Assembly: GCA_019112765.1 (NCBI GenBank)
Contig: DXIU01000129.1
Coordinates: forward strand, 1 to 45,599
Direction of reading: 5' to 3'
DNA: 45,599 bases
Source: Candidatus Mediterraneibacter norwichensis
GTDB taxonomy: Bacteria > Bacillota > Clostridia > Lachnospirales > Lachnospiraceae
Under the pieces are notes generated by a model. The model was given only the letters and a program-made list of their open reading frames with translations, was not told the origin of the DNA and searched no databases. Shown in pieces: positions 8,433-16,719 of the stretch; within the stretch, counting starts at the first letter, position 1; each line of letters opens with the position of its first letter. The position numbers and the translations under genes are program-made.

Positions 8433-9179
8433 ATGAAAGGTGAACAGCAGGTTGAGACTGCATTGAAGAGCTACGAGGATGTCGACAGCTGGAAGACTGT
8501 GATATTTCTTTACAATGCAGCCCTGAAAGAAGTAGGCACAAAGCTGGAGATTCTCAATGAAGAGTTTCAGCATGTGCATAAGTATAATCCCATCGAGCAT
8601 ATCAAGACCAGGATTAAGACACCGGAGAGCATTGTGAAAAAGCTGAAACGGTATGGATACGAGACATCAATTGAAAATATGGTCAGATATGTGAACGATA
8701 TTGCAGGCGTAAGGGTGATCTGTTCTTTTACATCCGACATTTACCGGCTGGCTGAGATGATAGGAAATCAGAGCGACCTGAAGGTGCTCTCCATCAAGGA
8801 CTATATCAGGAATCCGAAGGAGAGCGGATACAAAAGTTACCACATGCTTGTGTCTGTGCCGATCTTTCTGTCGGACAGTGTGGTAGATACAAAGGTTGAG
8901 ATCCAGATTCGTACCATTGCAATGGATTTCTGGGCAAGCCTGGAGCATAAGATTTATTATAAATTTGAAGGAAATGCTCCGGAGTATATCAGCCGTGATT
9001 TAAGAGAATGTGCAAAGATGGTATCGGAACTGGATGAGAAGATGCTTTCTCTGAATGAGGCGATACAGGAATGCATAGAGCATCAGGCCAATCGGGATAA
9101 TATGAATGATGTACTGAACAATGTGATCGGCAGCGGCCCGGAACAGAAATCCCTGGACTATGCCGGGAAAGAAAACTGA
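8433..9179 (+). CDS. Small alarmone synthetase (RelQ/YjbM-like)
   Basis: This is a RelA/SpoT-type nucleotidyltransferase that makes (p)ppGpp from ATP and GDP or GTP. The synthetase core is clear: IKTRIKTPESIVKKL, then DIAGVRVICSF, YIRNPKESGYKSYHMLV and VEIQIRTIAMDFWASLEHKI. There is no HD hydrolase, TGS or ACT domain, so it is a single-domain enzyme of about 248 aa, with a C-terminal helical tail that could drive oligomerisation. ATG 8433 is chosen because the G-rich run at 8419-8423 sits about nine bases upstream; ATG 8424 in the track is the alternative. An alarmone-hydrolase homologue is encoded about 5 kb downstream (14460). The gene has its own promoter and terminator. Confidence 0.88.
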   Translation: MKGEQQVETALKSYEDVDSWKTVIFLYNAALKEVGTKLEILNEEFQHVHKYNPIEHIKTRIKTPESIVKKLKRYGYETSIENMVRYVNDIAGVRVICSFTSDIYRLAEMIGNQSDLKVLSIKDYIRNPKESGYKSYHMLVSVPIFLSDSVVDTKVEIQIRTIAMDFWASLEHKIYYKFEGNAPEYISRDLRECAKMVSELDEKMLSLNEAIQECIEHQANRDNMNDVLNNVIGSGPEQKSLDYAGKEN

Positions 9180-9188
9180 ATAAGCACA

Positions 9189-9225
9189 AAAAGAGACGAA
9201 AGATATTGATGCTTTCGTCTCTTTT
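9189..9225 (+). terminator. Intrinsic terminator after the alarmone synthetase
   Basis: AAAAGAGACGAAAG (9189-9202) pairs perfectly over 14 bp with CTTTCGTCTCTTTT (9212-9225), ending in a T-run. The loop and descending arm also contain the next gene's promoter. Confidence 0.8.
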
Positions 9226-9234
9226 CGGTATACT
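9206..9234 (+). promoter_or_regulatory. Promoter for the ArsR/metal ATPase operon, inside the terminator
   Basis: TTGATG at 9206-9211 falls in the terminator loop and TATACT at 9229-9234 follows after 17 bases. Transcription would begin just before the ribosome binding site of the metal sensor. Confidence 0.55.
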
Positions 9235-9259
9235 AGGTATTTGAAGGGAGAAATGACAA

Positions 9260-9619
9260 ATGGAGAGAACAGAAGTCGAATGTTGTGATTTTACCCATGT
9301 CCACAAAGACACGGTAGATAAAGCGCAGAGCTGTCTCCCGGCAGAGGAAGAACTGGCAGAGCTTGCAGGCTTTTTCAAAGTGTTTGGAGACGTTACCAGG
9401 ATTAAGATACTCTGCGTTCTGCTTCAGTCAGAGATGTGTGTCTGTGATCTGGCACAGACTCTGAATATGACCCAGTCGGCGATCTCCCATCAGCTCAGAA
9501 TGCTCAAGCAGATGAAGCTGGTGACAAACCGCCGGGAAGGAAAAACCGTATTTTATTCTCTGGCAGACGGACATATTAAGTCCATTGTAAACCAGGGGAT
9601 GGAACACATCCGCGAATAG
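9260..9619 (+). CDS. ArsR/CadC-family metal-sensing repressor
   Basis: This is a 119-aa winged-helix repressor that should leave DNA on binding metal. Two possible metal sites are visible. A CadC-like thiolate site would use Cys residues near the N-terminus (VECCDFTH) with the pair in EMCVCDLA. A CzrA/CadC-like alpha-5 site is formed by DGH, ten residues, then H..E at the C-terminus. The recognition helix is MTQSAISHQLRMLK. The spacing of both sites matches zinc/cadmium/lead sensors. The gene leads directly into a P1B-type metal ATPase 84 bases on, so it is very likely that pump's autoregulated repressor. Confidence 0.9.
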   Translation: MERTEVECCDFTHVHKDTVDKAQSCLPAEEELAELAGFFKVFGDVTRIKILCVLLQSEMCVCDLAQTLNMTQSAISHQLRMLKQMKLVTNRREGKTVFYSLADGHIKSIVNQGMEHIRE

Positions 9620-9703
9620 AAATATACGGAAGATATTCCGGGGGTAAATCTGAACGGGGAGTTCAGAAGAAAAAGTTAAAGGGAAAAGTCAAGGGAAAAA
9701 GTT

Positions 9704-11560
9704 ATGACAGGAAGAGCAAAGAGGAAGGGGATTGAGATCGGAGCAGGCCTGCTTACATATATAATTGTCTGGGCAATATCCCTTCATGTTCATATGGAGA
9801 AGACAGAGATGACGGCGCTGTTTCTGGTGCCTTATATTATTCTGTCCGCGACAACATATCTGGAGGAAATTAAAAGGTTCAGAAGCCTGAAATTTCTGGA
9901 TGAGAATCTTCTGATTATTGCCGCTACATGCGGAGCTTTTTTTGTGGGCAGGCAGAAAGAAGCGGTAGGAGCCGTGCTGCTCTATCAGGCGGGAAAACTG
10001 GTGGAGGAGCTGTCTCTGAGCCAGACGAAGAAATCCATTGCCAGGTTCATAGATATAAGACCGGAATATGCCAATCTGAAAGAAGCCGGCAGAGAGAGAG
10101 TTGTGGAACCGCAGGATCTGCAGCCAAAGCAGATCATAGTCCTGAAACCCGGGGAAAAGATCCCGGTAGACGCGGTTGTAACAATGGGGACAGGCACAGT
10201 TGACATGAAGGCGCTGACCGGTGAATCTACGCCCAAGGCAGTAAAAGCGGGAGACAGAATATACAGTGGCTGCATTAATCTGAACGGTGTGCTTGAGGCC
10301 AGAGTTGTGAAAGTGTATAACGATTCTGTGGCCTCCAAAATCATGCGGCTGGTGGAAAATGCAAATGAAAAGAAATCAGAGAGCGTCCGCCTTGCGGATA
10401 AATTTACCCGGTATTATACGCCGATTGTCATACTTATTGCAGTTCTTACTTTTATTCTGCCGCCTATGATATTTGTGGAGGCAAAAGAGGAGTGGATATT
10501 CCGGGGACTGATCATTCTCGTGGCGGCCTGTCCTTCCGGTCTGCTGGTGTCCATCCCGATGGCATTTCTCGGAGGTATCGGAGCGGCGGCCAGGCAGGGA
10601 GTTCTGATCAAGGGCAGCAGCTGTATTGAAACACTGACTCAGGTTGATACATTTGTTTTCGATAAAACGGGAACACTGACAGAAGGTGTATTTCATGTAC
10701 AGGAGATTGTCCCGTATAAAATATCAGAGGAAGAGCTGCTGGAGCTGGCGGCGCTGGCAGAAGCCTATTCCACCCATCCGATTGCCATGTCTCTCAGGGA
10801 GGCATACGGCAGAGAACCGGTGAAATCCCGGGTAGGTGAAGTGACAGAGTACCCGGGACTGGGGCTCTGTGCGGTGGTGGACGGACGCCGGGTCTATATA
10901 GGAAATAACCGGCTGATGAACCGGCAGGGAGTGTTCTGCCATCTGGTGCCGGAGCCGGGAACAGCGGTTCATGTGGCTGTGGAAAATGAGTATGCCGGGC
11001 ATATTCTGATTTCTGATGTGATAAGGAAGGATGCGGGCCGGCTCATCCGCTGGCTGCACAGACGACAGCTGGCAGCAGTTATGCTGACAGGGGACAATGA
11101 GGCGGTTGCCGAAGCTGTGGCTGCAAAACTGAAAATAGAAAGTGTCTATGCGGAGCTTATGCCGGAGGATAAAGTGGAACAGCTGGAAGAGTTCCGGGAA
11201 AGCGAGATGGAAGGCGAGAAGCTGGCCTTTGTAGGCGATGGCATCAATGACGCTCCGGTGCTTGCTCTTGCTGATGTGGGAATTGCCATGGGCGGCCTGG
11301 GGGCAGACGCGGCTCTGGAGGCAGCTGATATCATACTGATGGAAGACGAGCCGTCCAGGATCATTAATGCCATACGCATTTCCAGGGCAACCATGCGTGC
11401 CGTGAAGCAGAACATGGTCTTCGCGGCGGGGATGAAAGTAATCCTGATAGCGCTTGCGCTTTTTGGGCTGATAACCATGCAGAATGCGATTATTGCAGAT
11501 ATCTGCGTTATGCTGATTAGTATTTTAAATTCTTTCTGGATGATGAAGTATCCGGAGTAG
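9704..11560 (+). CDS. Heavy-metal P1B-type ATPase with a CPS membrane motif
   Basis: This is a metal-translocating P-type ATPase of 618 aa. The actuator TGES (LTGESTP), phosphorylation motif DKTGTLTE with Asp320, the SxHP motif (STHPIAMS) and the hinge VGDGINDAPVL are all intact. There is no N-terminal metal-binding HMA domain, and the protein begins almost at the first membrane helices. The membrane motif reads CPSG (Cys276) where zinc/cadmium pumps have CPC. The conserved Asp of the last helix pair is kept (IIADICVML). The upstream repressor suggests export of a divalent soft metal such as zinc or cadmium. The missing second Cys leaves specificity uncertain. Confidence 0.9.
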   Translation: MTGRAKRKGIEIGAGLLTYIIVWAISLHVHMEKTEMTALFLVPYIILSATTYLEEIKRFRSLKFLDENLLIIAATCGAFFVGRQKEAVGAVLLYQAGKLVEELSLSQTKKSIARFIDIRPEYANLKEAGRERVVEPQDLQPKQIIVLKPGEKIPVDAVVTMGTGTVDMKALTGESTPKAVKAGDRIYSGCINLNGVLEARVVKVYNDSVASKIMRLVENANEKKSESVRLADKFTRYYTPIVILIAVLTFILPPMIFVEAKEEWIFRGLIILVAACPSGLLVSIPMAFLGGIGAAARQGVLIKGSSCIETLTQVDTFVFDKTGTLTEGVFHVQEIVPYKISEEELLELAALAEAYSTHPIAMSLREAYGREPVKSRVGEVTEYPGLGLCAVVDGRRVYIGNNRLMNRQGVFCHLVPEPGTAVHVAVENEYAGHILISDVIRKDAGRLIRWLHRRQLAAVMLTGDNEAVAEAVAAKLKIESVYAELMPEDKVEQLEEFRESEMEGEKLAFVGDGINDAPVLALADVGIAMGGLGADAALEAADIILMEDEPSRIINAIRISRATMRAVKQNMVFAAGMKVILIALALFGLITMQNAIIADICVMLISILNSFWMMKYPE

Positions 11561-11573
11561 AGGAGTGATGTGA

Positions 11574-12131
11574 ATGATGAAAAAGGGAAAAACAGCCGGA
11601 ATCTTCGCGGCTGCGGCGCTGGCCGCGTGCATGCTGGGCGGCTGCGCGAATGCTCTGCAGGACGGAACCAGGGCACTGGAAAACGGACAGTACGAGGAAG
11701 CCCGGGATATATTTGAGACGGCTGCAGAACAGGAGGATGGAGAAAAGTCTGCGGAGGCTTACAGGGGACTGGGCATGGCTTATTATGAAATGGAAGAATA
11801 CGGCTCAGCCATGGAAGCTTTTCAGACTGCGCTGGACAGAGGCGCAGGGCAGACGGTGCAGATCTACAACCTGATGGGAATCTGCGCTATGAATGTGGCC
11901 GATTATGAAAGCGCGCTGGAATATTTCCAGTCAGGTCTGGCGCTGGCAGATACAGAGTCTGAGGGAGAGACGGATACAGATCTGATCCGGGAGATGCGGT
12001 ACAATGAGATCGTCTGCTGCGAGCGGACTGCCGACTGGGAAAGCGCAAAACAGAAAGCAGCCGAGTATCTGCAGGATTATCCCGGAGATGAGGCTGTTGA
12101 AAAAGAGGCGGAATTTCTGGAAACACGGTAG
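11574..12131 (+). CDS. TPR-repeat lipoprotein
   Basis: This is a predicted lipoprotein of 185 aa. A short signal peptide ends in the lipobox MLGGC, with the lipidated Cys near residue 24. About three tetratricopeptide-like repeats follow (GQYEEARDIFETAAE, GLGMAYYEMEEYGSAMEAFQTAL and MNVADYESALEYFQSGLAL). Such repeats usually hold protein partners; none is evident. It begins 13 bases after the metal ATPase stop, with AGGAG in the gap, so it is in the same operon, though a role in metal handling is only inferred from position. Its stop codon lies inside an intrinsic terminator. Confidence 0.85.
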   Translation: MMKKGKTAGIFAAAALAACMLGGCANALQDGTRALENGQYEEARDIFETAAEQEDGEKSAEAYRGLGMAYYEMEEYGSAMEAFQTALDRGAGQTVQIYNLMGICAMNVADYESALEYFQSGLALADTESEGETDTDLIREMRYNEIVCCERTADWESAKQKAAEYLQDYPGDEAVEKEAEFLETR

Positions 12132-12154
12132 TGTGCTCTGCACTGCCGTTTTTT
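12126..12154 (+). terminator. Intrinsic terminator overlapping the TPR lipoprotein stop
   Basis: CGGTAGTG (12126-12133) pairs with CACTGCCG (12141-12148) with one G-T pair, followed by TTTTTT. The TAG stop (12129-12131) is part of the left arm. Confidence 0.75.
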
Positions 12155-12178
12155 CATTATCTCTCAGGAGGAGGAATT

Positions 12179-13438
12179 ATGCAGAATACAGATCAAATGG
12201 TACAGAATACAGATAGAAATGAAAGAGAAAAAGTGATTCTGGTAGGCATTGAAACCGGAGCGGAAGAACCGGAAGAGCAGTCGCTGGATGAGCTTGCCGA
12301 TCTGGCCGGGACCGCCGGCGCCGCTGTGGCCGGAAGACTGATCCAGGCGCGGGAGAGCGCGCATCCGGGAACATATATAGGAAAAGGGAAAATTCTGGAA
12401 CTGAAGGAGCTGATCTGGGAGACGGAGGCTTCCGGTATTATCTGTGATGATGAGCTTACCAGCGCTCAGCTGGGGAATCTGGAGGAAGAATTAAACTGCA
12501 AAGTACTGGACCGGACACTGCTGATTCTGGATATATTTGCCGGGCGGGCCGTAACCGGAGAGGGCAAGCTTCAGGTAGAGCTGGCGCAGCTGCGCTACCG
12601 GGCGTCCCGTCTGTCGGGCCTGGGAAGGTCTCTGTCCCGTCTGGGAGGCGGGATCGGTACAAGAGGTCCCGGGGAGAAAAAGCTGGAAGTGGACCGGCGA
12701 AGGATCCGGGAGAGAATCAGCAGGCTCAAACGTGAGCTGAAAGATGTGGAAAATCACAGAGAACTGATCCGGAATCAGAGAAGCCGGTCGGGATTAAAGA
12801 CTGCCGCTCTGGTGGGATATACTTCCGCGGGGAAAAGCAGCATCGAGAATGCGCTGACCCATGCGGGGATTGCCGAGGATGCCATGCTTTTTTCCACGCT
12901 GGATACAACGACCCGTTCCCTGATGCTGGACAACACCCAGGAGATTCTGCTTACGGATACGGTAGGTTTTATCCGCAAGCTTCCCCATCATCTTGTGGAG
13001 GCATTCAAAAGTACTCTGGAGGAAGCAAGGTATGCGGACATTCTGATTCACGTGGTAGATGCGTCCAATCCGGATATGGATACCCAGATGCATGTTGTGT
13101 ATGAGACTCTGCGGGAGCTGGGGGCAGAGGGGAAACCGGTAGTGACATTATTCAATAAACAGGATCTGCTTGAGGAGCCGGTGGTCCAGCGGGATTTCCG
13201 GGCGGAGTACTCTATTGCGGCATCCGCCAGAACCGGACAGGGTCTGGAAGAACTGAAGGCTGCGCTTCTGGAAATCCTGCGCAGAGACCAGATCTATATT
13301 GAGCGGATGTATTCATTTGATGAAGCATGGAAGCTGCAGCTGATCCGGAGCCGGGGACAGCTGGTCTCCGAGGAATATCTACCGGAGGGAGTCTGTGTAA
13401 AGGCATATGTGCCCGGGGAGATTTATGGAAAGCTGTAA
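12179..13438 (+). CDS. hflX: Ribosome-associated GTPase HflX
   Basis: HflX is a GTPase that binds the 50S subunit and splits stalled or hibernating ribosomes. The N-terminal glycine-rich region (GTYIGKGKILEL, then LSRLGGGIGTRGPGEKKLEVDRR) is typical. The G domain has P-loop GYTSAGKSS, switch TLDTTTR, G3 DTVGF and G4 NKQDL. The start is ATG 12179 behind AGGAGGAGG; the track's GTG 12131 lies inside the upstream terminator. The protein is 419 aa, as expected. Its stop is only five bases from the stop of the convergent reductase gene. Confidence 0.95.
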   Translation: MQNTDQMVQNTDRNEREKVILVGIETGAEEPEEQSLDELADLAGTAGAAVAGRLIQARESAHPGTYIGKGKILELKELIWETEASGIICDDELTSAQLGNLEEELNCKVLDRTLLILDIFAGRAVTGEGKLQVELAQLRYRASRLSGLGRSLSRLGGGIGTRGPGEKKLEVDRRRIRERISRLKRELKDVENHRELIRNQRSRSGLKTAALVGYTSAGKSSIENALTHAGIAEDAMLFSTLDTTTRSLMLDNTQEILLTDTVGFIRKLPHHLVEAFKSTLEEARYADILIHVVDASNPDMDTQMHVVYETLRELGAEGKPVVTLFNKQDLLEEPVVQRDFRAEYSIAASARTGQGLEELKAALLEILRRDQIYIERMYSFDEAWKLQLIRSRGQLVSEEYLPEGVCVKAYVPGEIYGKL

Positions 13439-13443
13439 CAGGG

Positions 13444-14175
13444 TTAAAGAAATCCGCCATCGATTCCGATAATCTGGCCGGTCATATAGGATGGGGCATC
13501 TGCCAGCATTAGAACAAGCCGGGCTGTCTCTTCCGGAGTGCCGAATCTTCCGGCGGGAATTTCATCTGTCAGGTCTCTGGCTTCTTCCGGCGAAAGCCTG
13601 GCATTCATTGCGGTGTCGATGACGCCGCAGGCCAGGGCGTTGACCTGGATATTGCTGGGAGCCAGCTCTTTCGCCAGTGCTTTGGTGAGACCGTTGAGTC
13701 CGGCCTTGGATGCGGAATAAGCGGCTTCGCAGGAGGCCCCGGAGACTCCCCACATGGAAGAAATATTGATGATGCGGCCGGATTTTTCCGATACCATTGC
13801 AGGTATGGCGGCACGGCAGCAGTAGAAGACGGAGGAAAGGTTTGTGTCAAGAATATTTCTCCATTCTTCGTCGCTCATATCGCTTAAAAGCCCGAAATAA
13901 GATATGCCGGCGTTGTTGACCAGAACGTCCAGGGCCGGACAGTGTGTGTATATCGTTTTGAAAATCTGTGATACCTGTGCGGGACTGCTTACGTCTCCCG
14001 GTACACAGGTGCAGGATCCGCCCTGATTCAGAATCTCTTCCCGGAGTCCGGAGAGCGCTCCGGCAAGCTGGCGGGAATTAAGGAATACATGATATCCGGC
14101 GCCTGCGAAAGCGAGGGCGCATGCCCGCCCGATTCCCCGGGAAGCTCCGGTAATTAAAACATACTTTTTATTCAT
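13444..14175 (-). CDS. SDR-family oxidoreductase (3-oxoacyl-ACP reductase-like)
   Basis: This is a classical short-chain dehydrogenase/reductase of 243 aa, probably NADPH-dependent. The cofactor motif GASRGIG is at the N-terminus, NNAG follows, and the catalytic Ser precedes YSASK (Tyr and Lys). The C-terminal GQIIGIDGGF is standard. It resembles FabG, but no fatty-acid genes are nearby, so the substrate is unknown. The start is taken at minus-strand ATG 14175, behind GAGAGG; the track's 51 upstream residues look untranslated. The gene converges on hflX with a five-base gap. Confidence 0.88.
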   Translation of the reverse strand: MNKKYVLITGASRGIGRACALAFAGAGYHVFLNSRQLAGALSGLREEILNQGGSCTCVPGDVSSPAQVSQIFKTIYTHCPALDVLVNNAGISYFGLLSDMSDEEWRNILDTNLSSVFYCCRAAIPAMVSEKSGRIINISSMWGVSGASCEAAYSASKAGLNGLTKALAKELAPSNIQVNALACGVIDTAMNARLSPEEARDLTDEIPAGRFGTPEETARLVLMLADAPSYMTGQIIGIDGGFL

Positions 14176-14336
14176 AGTTACCTCTCTGTGATTATAAATA
14201 ATTCTGCGCGTCAGCACTCCCGCCGGTTCTGCTGATGAGGCATTTCTACTGACAGACGGCGTGGAAAACGCACATTTTATGTTTAATATATCACGGATTC
14301 TCTTTTGATGAAACGAAAAAATTGGCAAAGGTTACA

Positions 14337-14365
14337 TTGTTTTTCCAGAGATTGATTGCTATAAT
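14337..14365 (+). promoter_or_regulatory. Promoter for the HD-domain hydrolase
   Basis: TTGTTT at 14337-14342 and a perfect TATAAT at 14360-14365 are 17 bases apart, about 95 bases before the start codon. Confidence 0.55.
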
Positions 14366-14459
14366 TACAGTATCTTAATAAAAAATTTACATGATTTATA
14401 CATAACCCGTACAAAAAACGCGTCCCGGAGACGCGGCGCAGCTGAACGGAGGAAAACCT

Positions 14460-15023
14460 ATGCTGGATGATGCAATAGAATTTGCGACTAAAGCTCATGA
14501 AGGGCAGTTCCGGAAAGGAACACGCCGGCCTTATATCGTTCATCCGATAGAGGTGGCGGATATTGTATCAACGATGACAAAAGATGAGGAAGTGATCTGC
14601 GCGGCGGTGCTTCATGATACGATTGAGGACTGCCGGGGTATTACCAAAGATGTGCTCAGACTCAGATTCGGAGAGCGTGTGGCAGATATGGTTATGCAGG
14701 AGAGTGAAGATAAGTCTCAGTCCTGGGAAGAACGAAAAGGCGCTACGATTGAGCGCCTGAAGAATGCGTCTCTTCCTGTTCAGATGATTGGTCTGGCTGA
14801 CAAGCTTTCCAATATGCGGGATATCGACCGGGATTATCCGGCGGCAGGGGAACAGCTCTGGACCAGATTCCGTATGCAGAGCAAAGAAGCCCTTGCCTGG
14901 TATTATAAAGAAATCCGGGATGTGCTTGCGGAAAATTTTGCGGGTGTGCCGGCTTACGAAGAGTACTGCCGTCTGATTGATAAGAACTTCGGTCCCGGGC
15001 CGGCTCACAGAGCCTGGCTGTAG
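14460..15023 (+). CDS. HD-domain protein, small alarmone hydrolase-like
   Basis: This protein matches the hydrolase half of RelA/SpoT enzymes. AIEFATKAHEGQFRKGTRRPYIVHPIEVADIV carries the first metal-binding His, VICAAVLHDTIEDC provides the HD pair, and GLADKLSNMRDI holds the later Asp. It is 187 aa with no synthetase domain, which fits MESH1-like (p)ppGpp hydrolases. Together with the synthetase at 8433 it could balance alarmone levels, although they are separate transcription units. Another phosphohydrolase substrate is possible. The ribosome binding site GGAGG precedes ATG 14460. Confidence 0.82.
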   Translation: MLDDAIEFATKAHEGQFRKGTRRPYIVHPIEVADIVSTMTKDEEVICAAVLHDTIEDCRGITKDVLRLRFGERVADMVMQESEDKSQSWEERKGATIERLKNASLPVQMIGLADKLSNMRDIDRDYPAAGEQLWTRFRMQSKEALAWYYKEIRDVLAENFAGVPAYEEYCRLIDKNFGPGPAHRAWL

Positions 15024-15038
15024 ACGGCTGCTTTCTTT

Positions 15039-15539
15039 TCAGGCGCGGAACAGGGGAAGACCCGGAACACGGAAGGTAAAGACAAAAAACAGAAGACACA
15101 GAAGGACGGCCAGACCGTAGAGAAAGATCCGGCAGCGGAATACTTTTGCCGAGTCCCGCAGTTTCCAGACAGTGCTCCAGGCGGCAAGGACTGCCGCAAA
15201 AAAGACAGCAAGATCGGCAATCATATAATTCTGCCCGAGTATGCCTGTGTATGTGTAAAACAGTACCGGAATGCTCAGAGTTCCCAGAAGATTTCCCAGG
15301 ACAAGAGCGCCGGACAGCGAAGGAGCGGCTTCCTTCATGCGCGCAGATATAAAGAGTGAAAAAAAGAGCATGGGAAAGAAAATCAGTTTCATATGTTCCC
15401 ATGTGGATTCATTTACAGGGGAGATCAGCGCCGCGAGCGGATTTTTCCCGGACCACTGATAGAAAAAATGAGACAGTGTTCCCAGAACCGATGTAAATAC
15501 AACTCCTGAAACAATATATTTCTTTATTCTGATTTCCAT
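15039..15539 (-). CDS. Integral membrane protein, DUF6512-like
   Basis: This is a 166-aa hydrophobic protein with about five predicted membrane helices. The segment SPVNESTWEHMKLIFFPML, just after the first helix, resembles a signature I associate with the DUF6512 family; that assignment is from memory. No catalytic or transport motif is visible. It is transcribed divergently from the glucosaminidase gene, and 15540-15684 between them holds AT-rich promoter-like sequence. Function unknown. Confidence 0.68.
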   Translation of the reverse strand: MEIRIKKYIVSGVVFTSVLGTLSHFFYQWSGKNPLAALISPVNESTWEHMKLIFFPMLFFSLFISARMKEAAPSLSGALVLGNLLGTLSIPVLFYTYTGILGQNYMIADLAVFFAAVLAAWSTVWKLRDSAKVFRCRIFLYGLAVLLCLLFFVFTFRVPGLPLFRA

Positions 15540-15684
15540 AAAATCCCCCGATACAACTTTGATAGATTTCTATTGTATATTGATGTATTATATGTGAATA
15601 TACTGTAAATATACCTGTGGTACGGGCTGCAGACGGCCTGGCCTGCCGGCATGTTTCTGAATTTCATTCCAGGAGGTAATGCAA

Positions 15685-16485
15685 TTGGATATAAAGAGGA
15701 AGATCAAAAATGAAAAAAGATTCAGACTGTATCTGGAGACGGGACTTGCAGTACTTCTTGTACTGACACTTGCTCTGGCAGGAAGGGCCGGTCTTTTAAA
15801 ATCCGGAGCTGCCGGGAGTGAGCCGGCCGCGGCAGACGCGCAGAAAGAAGCAGGGGACAGCGCGGAAGATGTGAGCGAAAAGGCGGCCGAAGAGAACCGT
15901 CAGGCAGAAAAGGCGGCGGAAGAAGCAGAAGAAACTGCGGCACAGGGACAATATCCTATTCTTGGGGAAAGTGATGTGTCAGTACAGCAGATGGTGGACT
16001 ATTTTGAAGCTTCCGGGGAGGAGTATCCGGAAAAAGCGCTTTCCGCCGGAGGCGCGGACTCCATAGAGACATTCTGCCAGATGTATTATGAGGAGGCAGA
16101 AGCTGAAGGCGTGAGGGCTGAAGTCGCATTTGCCCAGACCATGAAGGAGACAGGATTTCTGCAGTATGGAGGGGACGCCTCCATCGAGCAGTTTAATTTT
16201 GCGGGCATAGGCACAACAGGAAACGGAGAGCCGGGGAATTCCTACCCGGACGTGCGCACCGGGATCCGGGCACAGATCCAGCACCTGAAAGCATATGCCA
16301 CCGCCGATGCCCTGGAGCAGGAGTGTGTGGATGAGCGGTATTCCTATGTAAAGAAAGGATCGGCTCCGTATGTGGAGTGGCTGGGACAGCAGGAAAATCC
16401 GGAAGGCCTGGGCTGGGCCACAGGAGATAACTACGGATATGACATCGTGGGGATGATTGAAGATATGAAGGAAGAGGAATCTTAA
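15685..16485 (+). CDS. Membrane-anchored glucosaminidase-domain protein
   Basis: This is a predicted cell-wall hydrolase, about 266 aa. An N-terminal membrane anchor (LYLETGLAVLLVLTLALAG) is followed by an Ala/Glu-rich spacer of about 60 residues. A glucosaminidase (GH73-like) domain then contains VAFAQTMKETGFL, with the likely catalytic Glu, and NFAGIGTTG. Start choice is unusual. ATG 15679 is only two bases from AGGAGG (15671-15676), while in-frame TTG 15685 is eight bases away, so TTG is preferred here. The gene sits just upstream of the valS leader and has no clear terminator of its own. Confidence 0.82.
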   Translation: MDIKRKIKNEKRFRLYLETGLAVLLVLTLALAGRAGLLKSGAAGSEPAAADAQKEAGDSAEDVSEKAAEENRQAEKAAEEAEETAAQGQYPILGESDVSVQQMVDYFEASGEEYPEKALSAGGADSIETFCQMYYEEAEAEGVRAEVAFAQTMKETGFLQYGGDASIEQFNFAGIGTTGNGEPGNSYPDVRTGIRAQIQHLKAYATADALEQECVDERYSYVKKGSAPYVEWLGQQENPEGLGWATGDNYGYDIVGMIEDMKEEES

Positions 16486-16500
16486 GATTCCTTAAAATTC

Positions 16501-16529
16501 TTGACAAACAGGAATCTTGCGGCTATAGT
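16501..16529 (+). promoter_or_regulatory. Strong promoter for the valS leader
   Basis: A perfect TTGACA at 16501-16506 and TATAGT at 16524-16529 are separated by 17 bases. Transcription would start near 16536. Confidence 0.75.
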
Positions 16530-16535
16530 ATTTGT

Positions 16536-16646
16536 TAGTTAATTTTTAGTTAACAAGTTAGTAATGATTTGTAAACGGTGCTGAAGAAAGGTGGTACCGC
16601 GGGATCTTCGCCCTTTACATATATATGTAAAGGGTTTTCTTTTTTG
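16536..16646 (+). ncRNA. Short T-box leader of valS (Stem I not visible)
   Basis: The T-box core AAGGTGGTACCGCGG is at 16588-16602. GAAGA (16583-16587) pairs with TCTTC (16605-16609) to form the antiterminator. The bulge reads TGGT, which suits a tRNA ending ACCA such as tRNA-Val. The terminator CCCTTTACAT/ATGTAAAGGG (16611-16634) is followed by a T-run. Only about 50 nt separate the predicted transcription start from the core, and the upstream gene stops at 16485. There is therefore no space for the usual Stem I with its specifier codon. Confidence 0.75.
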
Positions 16647-16719
16647 ATTTTTGTGAAGATTTCGTGAACATCCAGGATACAGACAGAACAGATTTATGAG
16701 GGAGATCAAGGAGAAGAAT

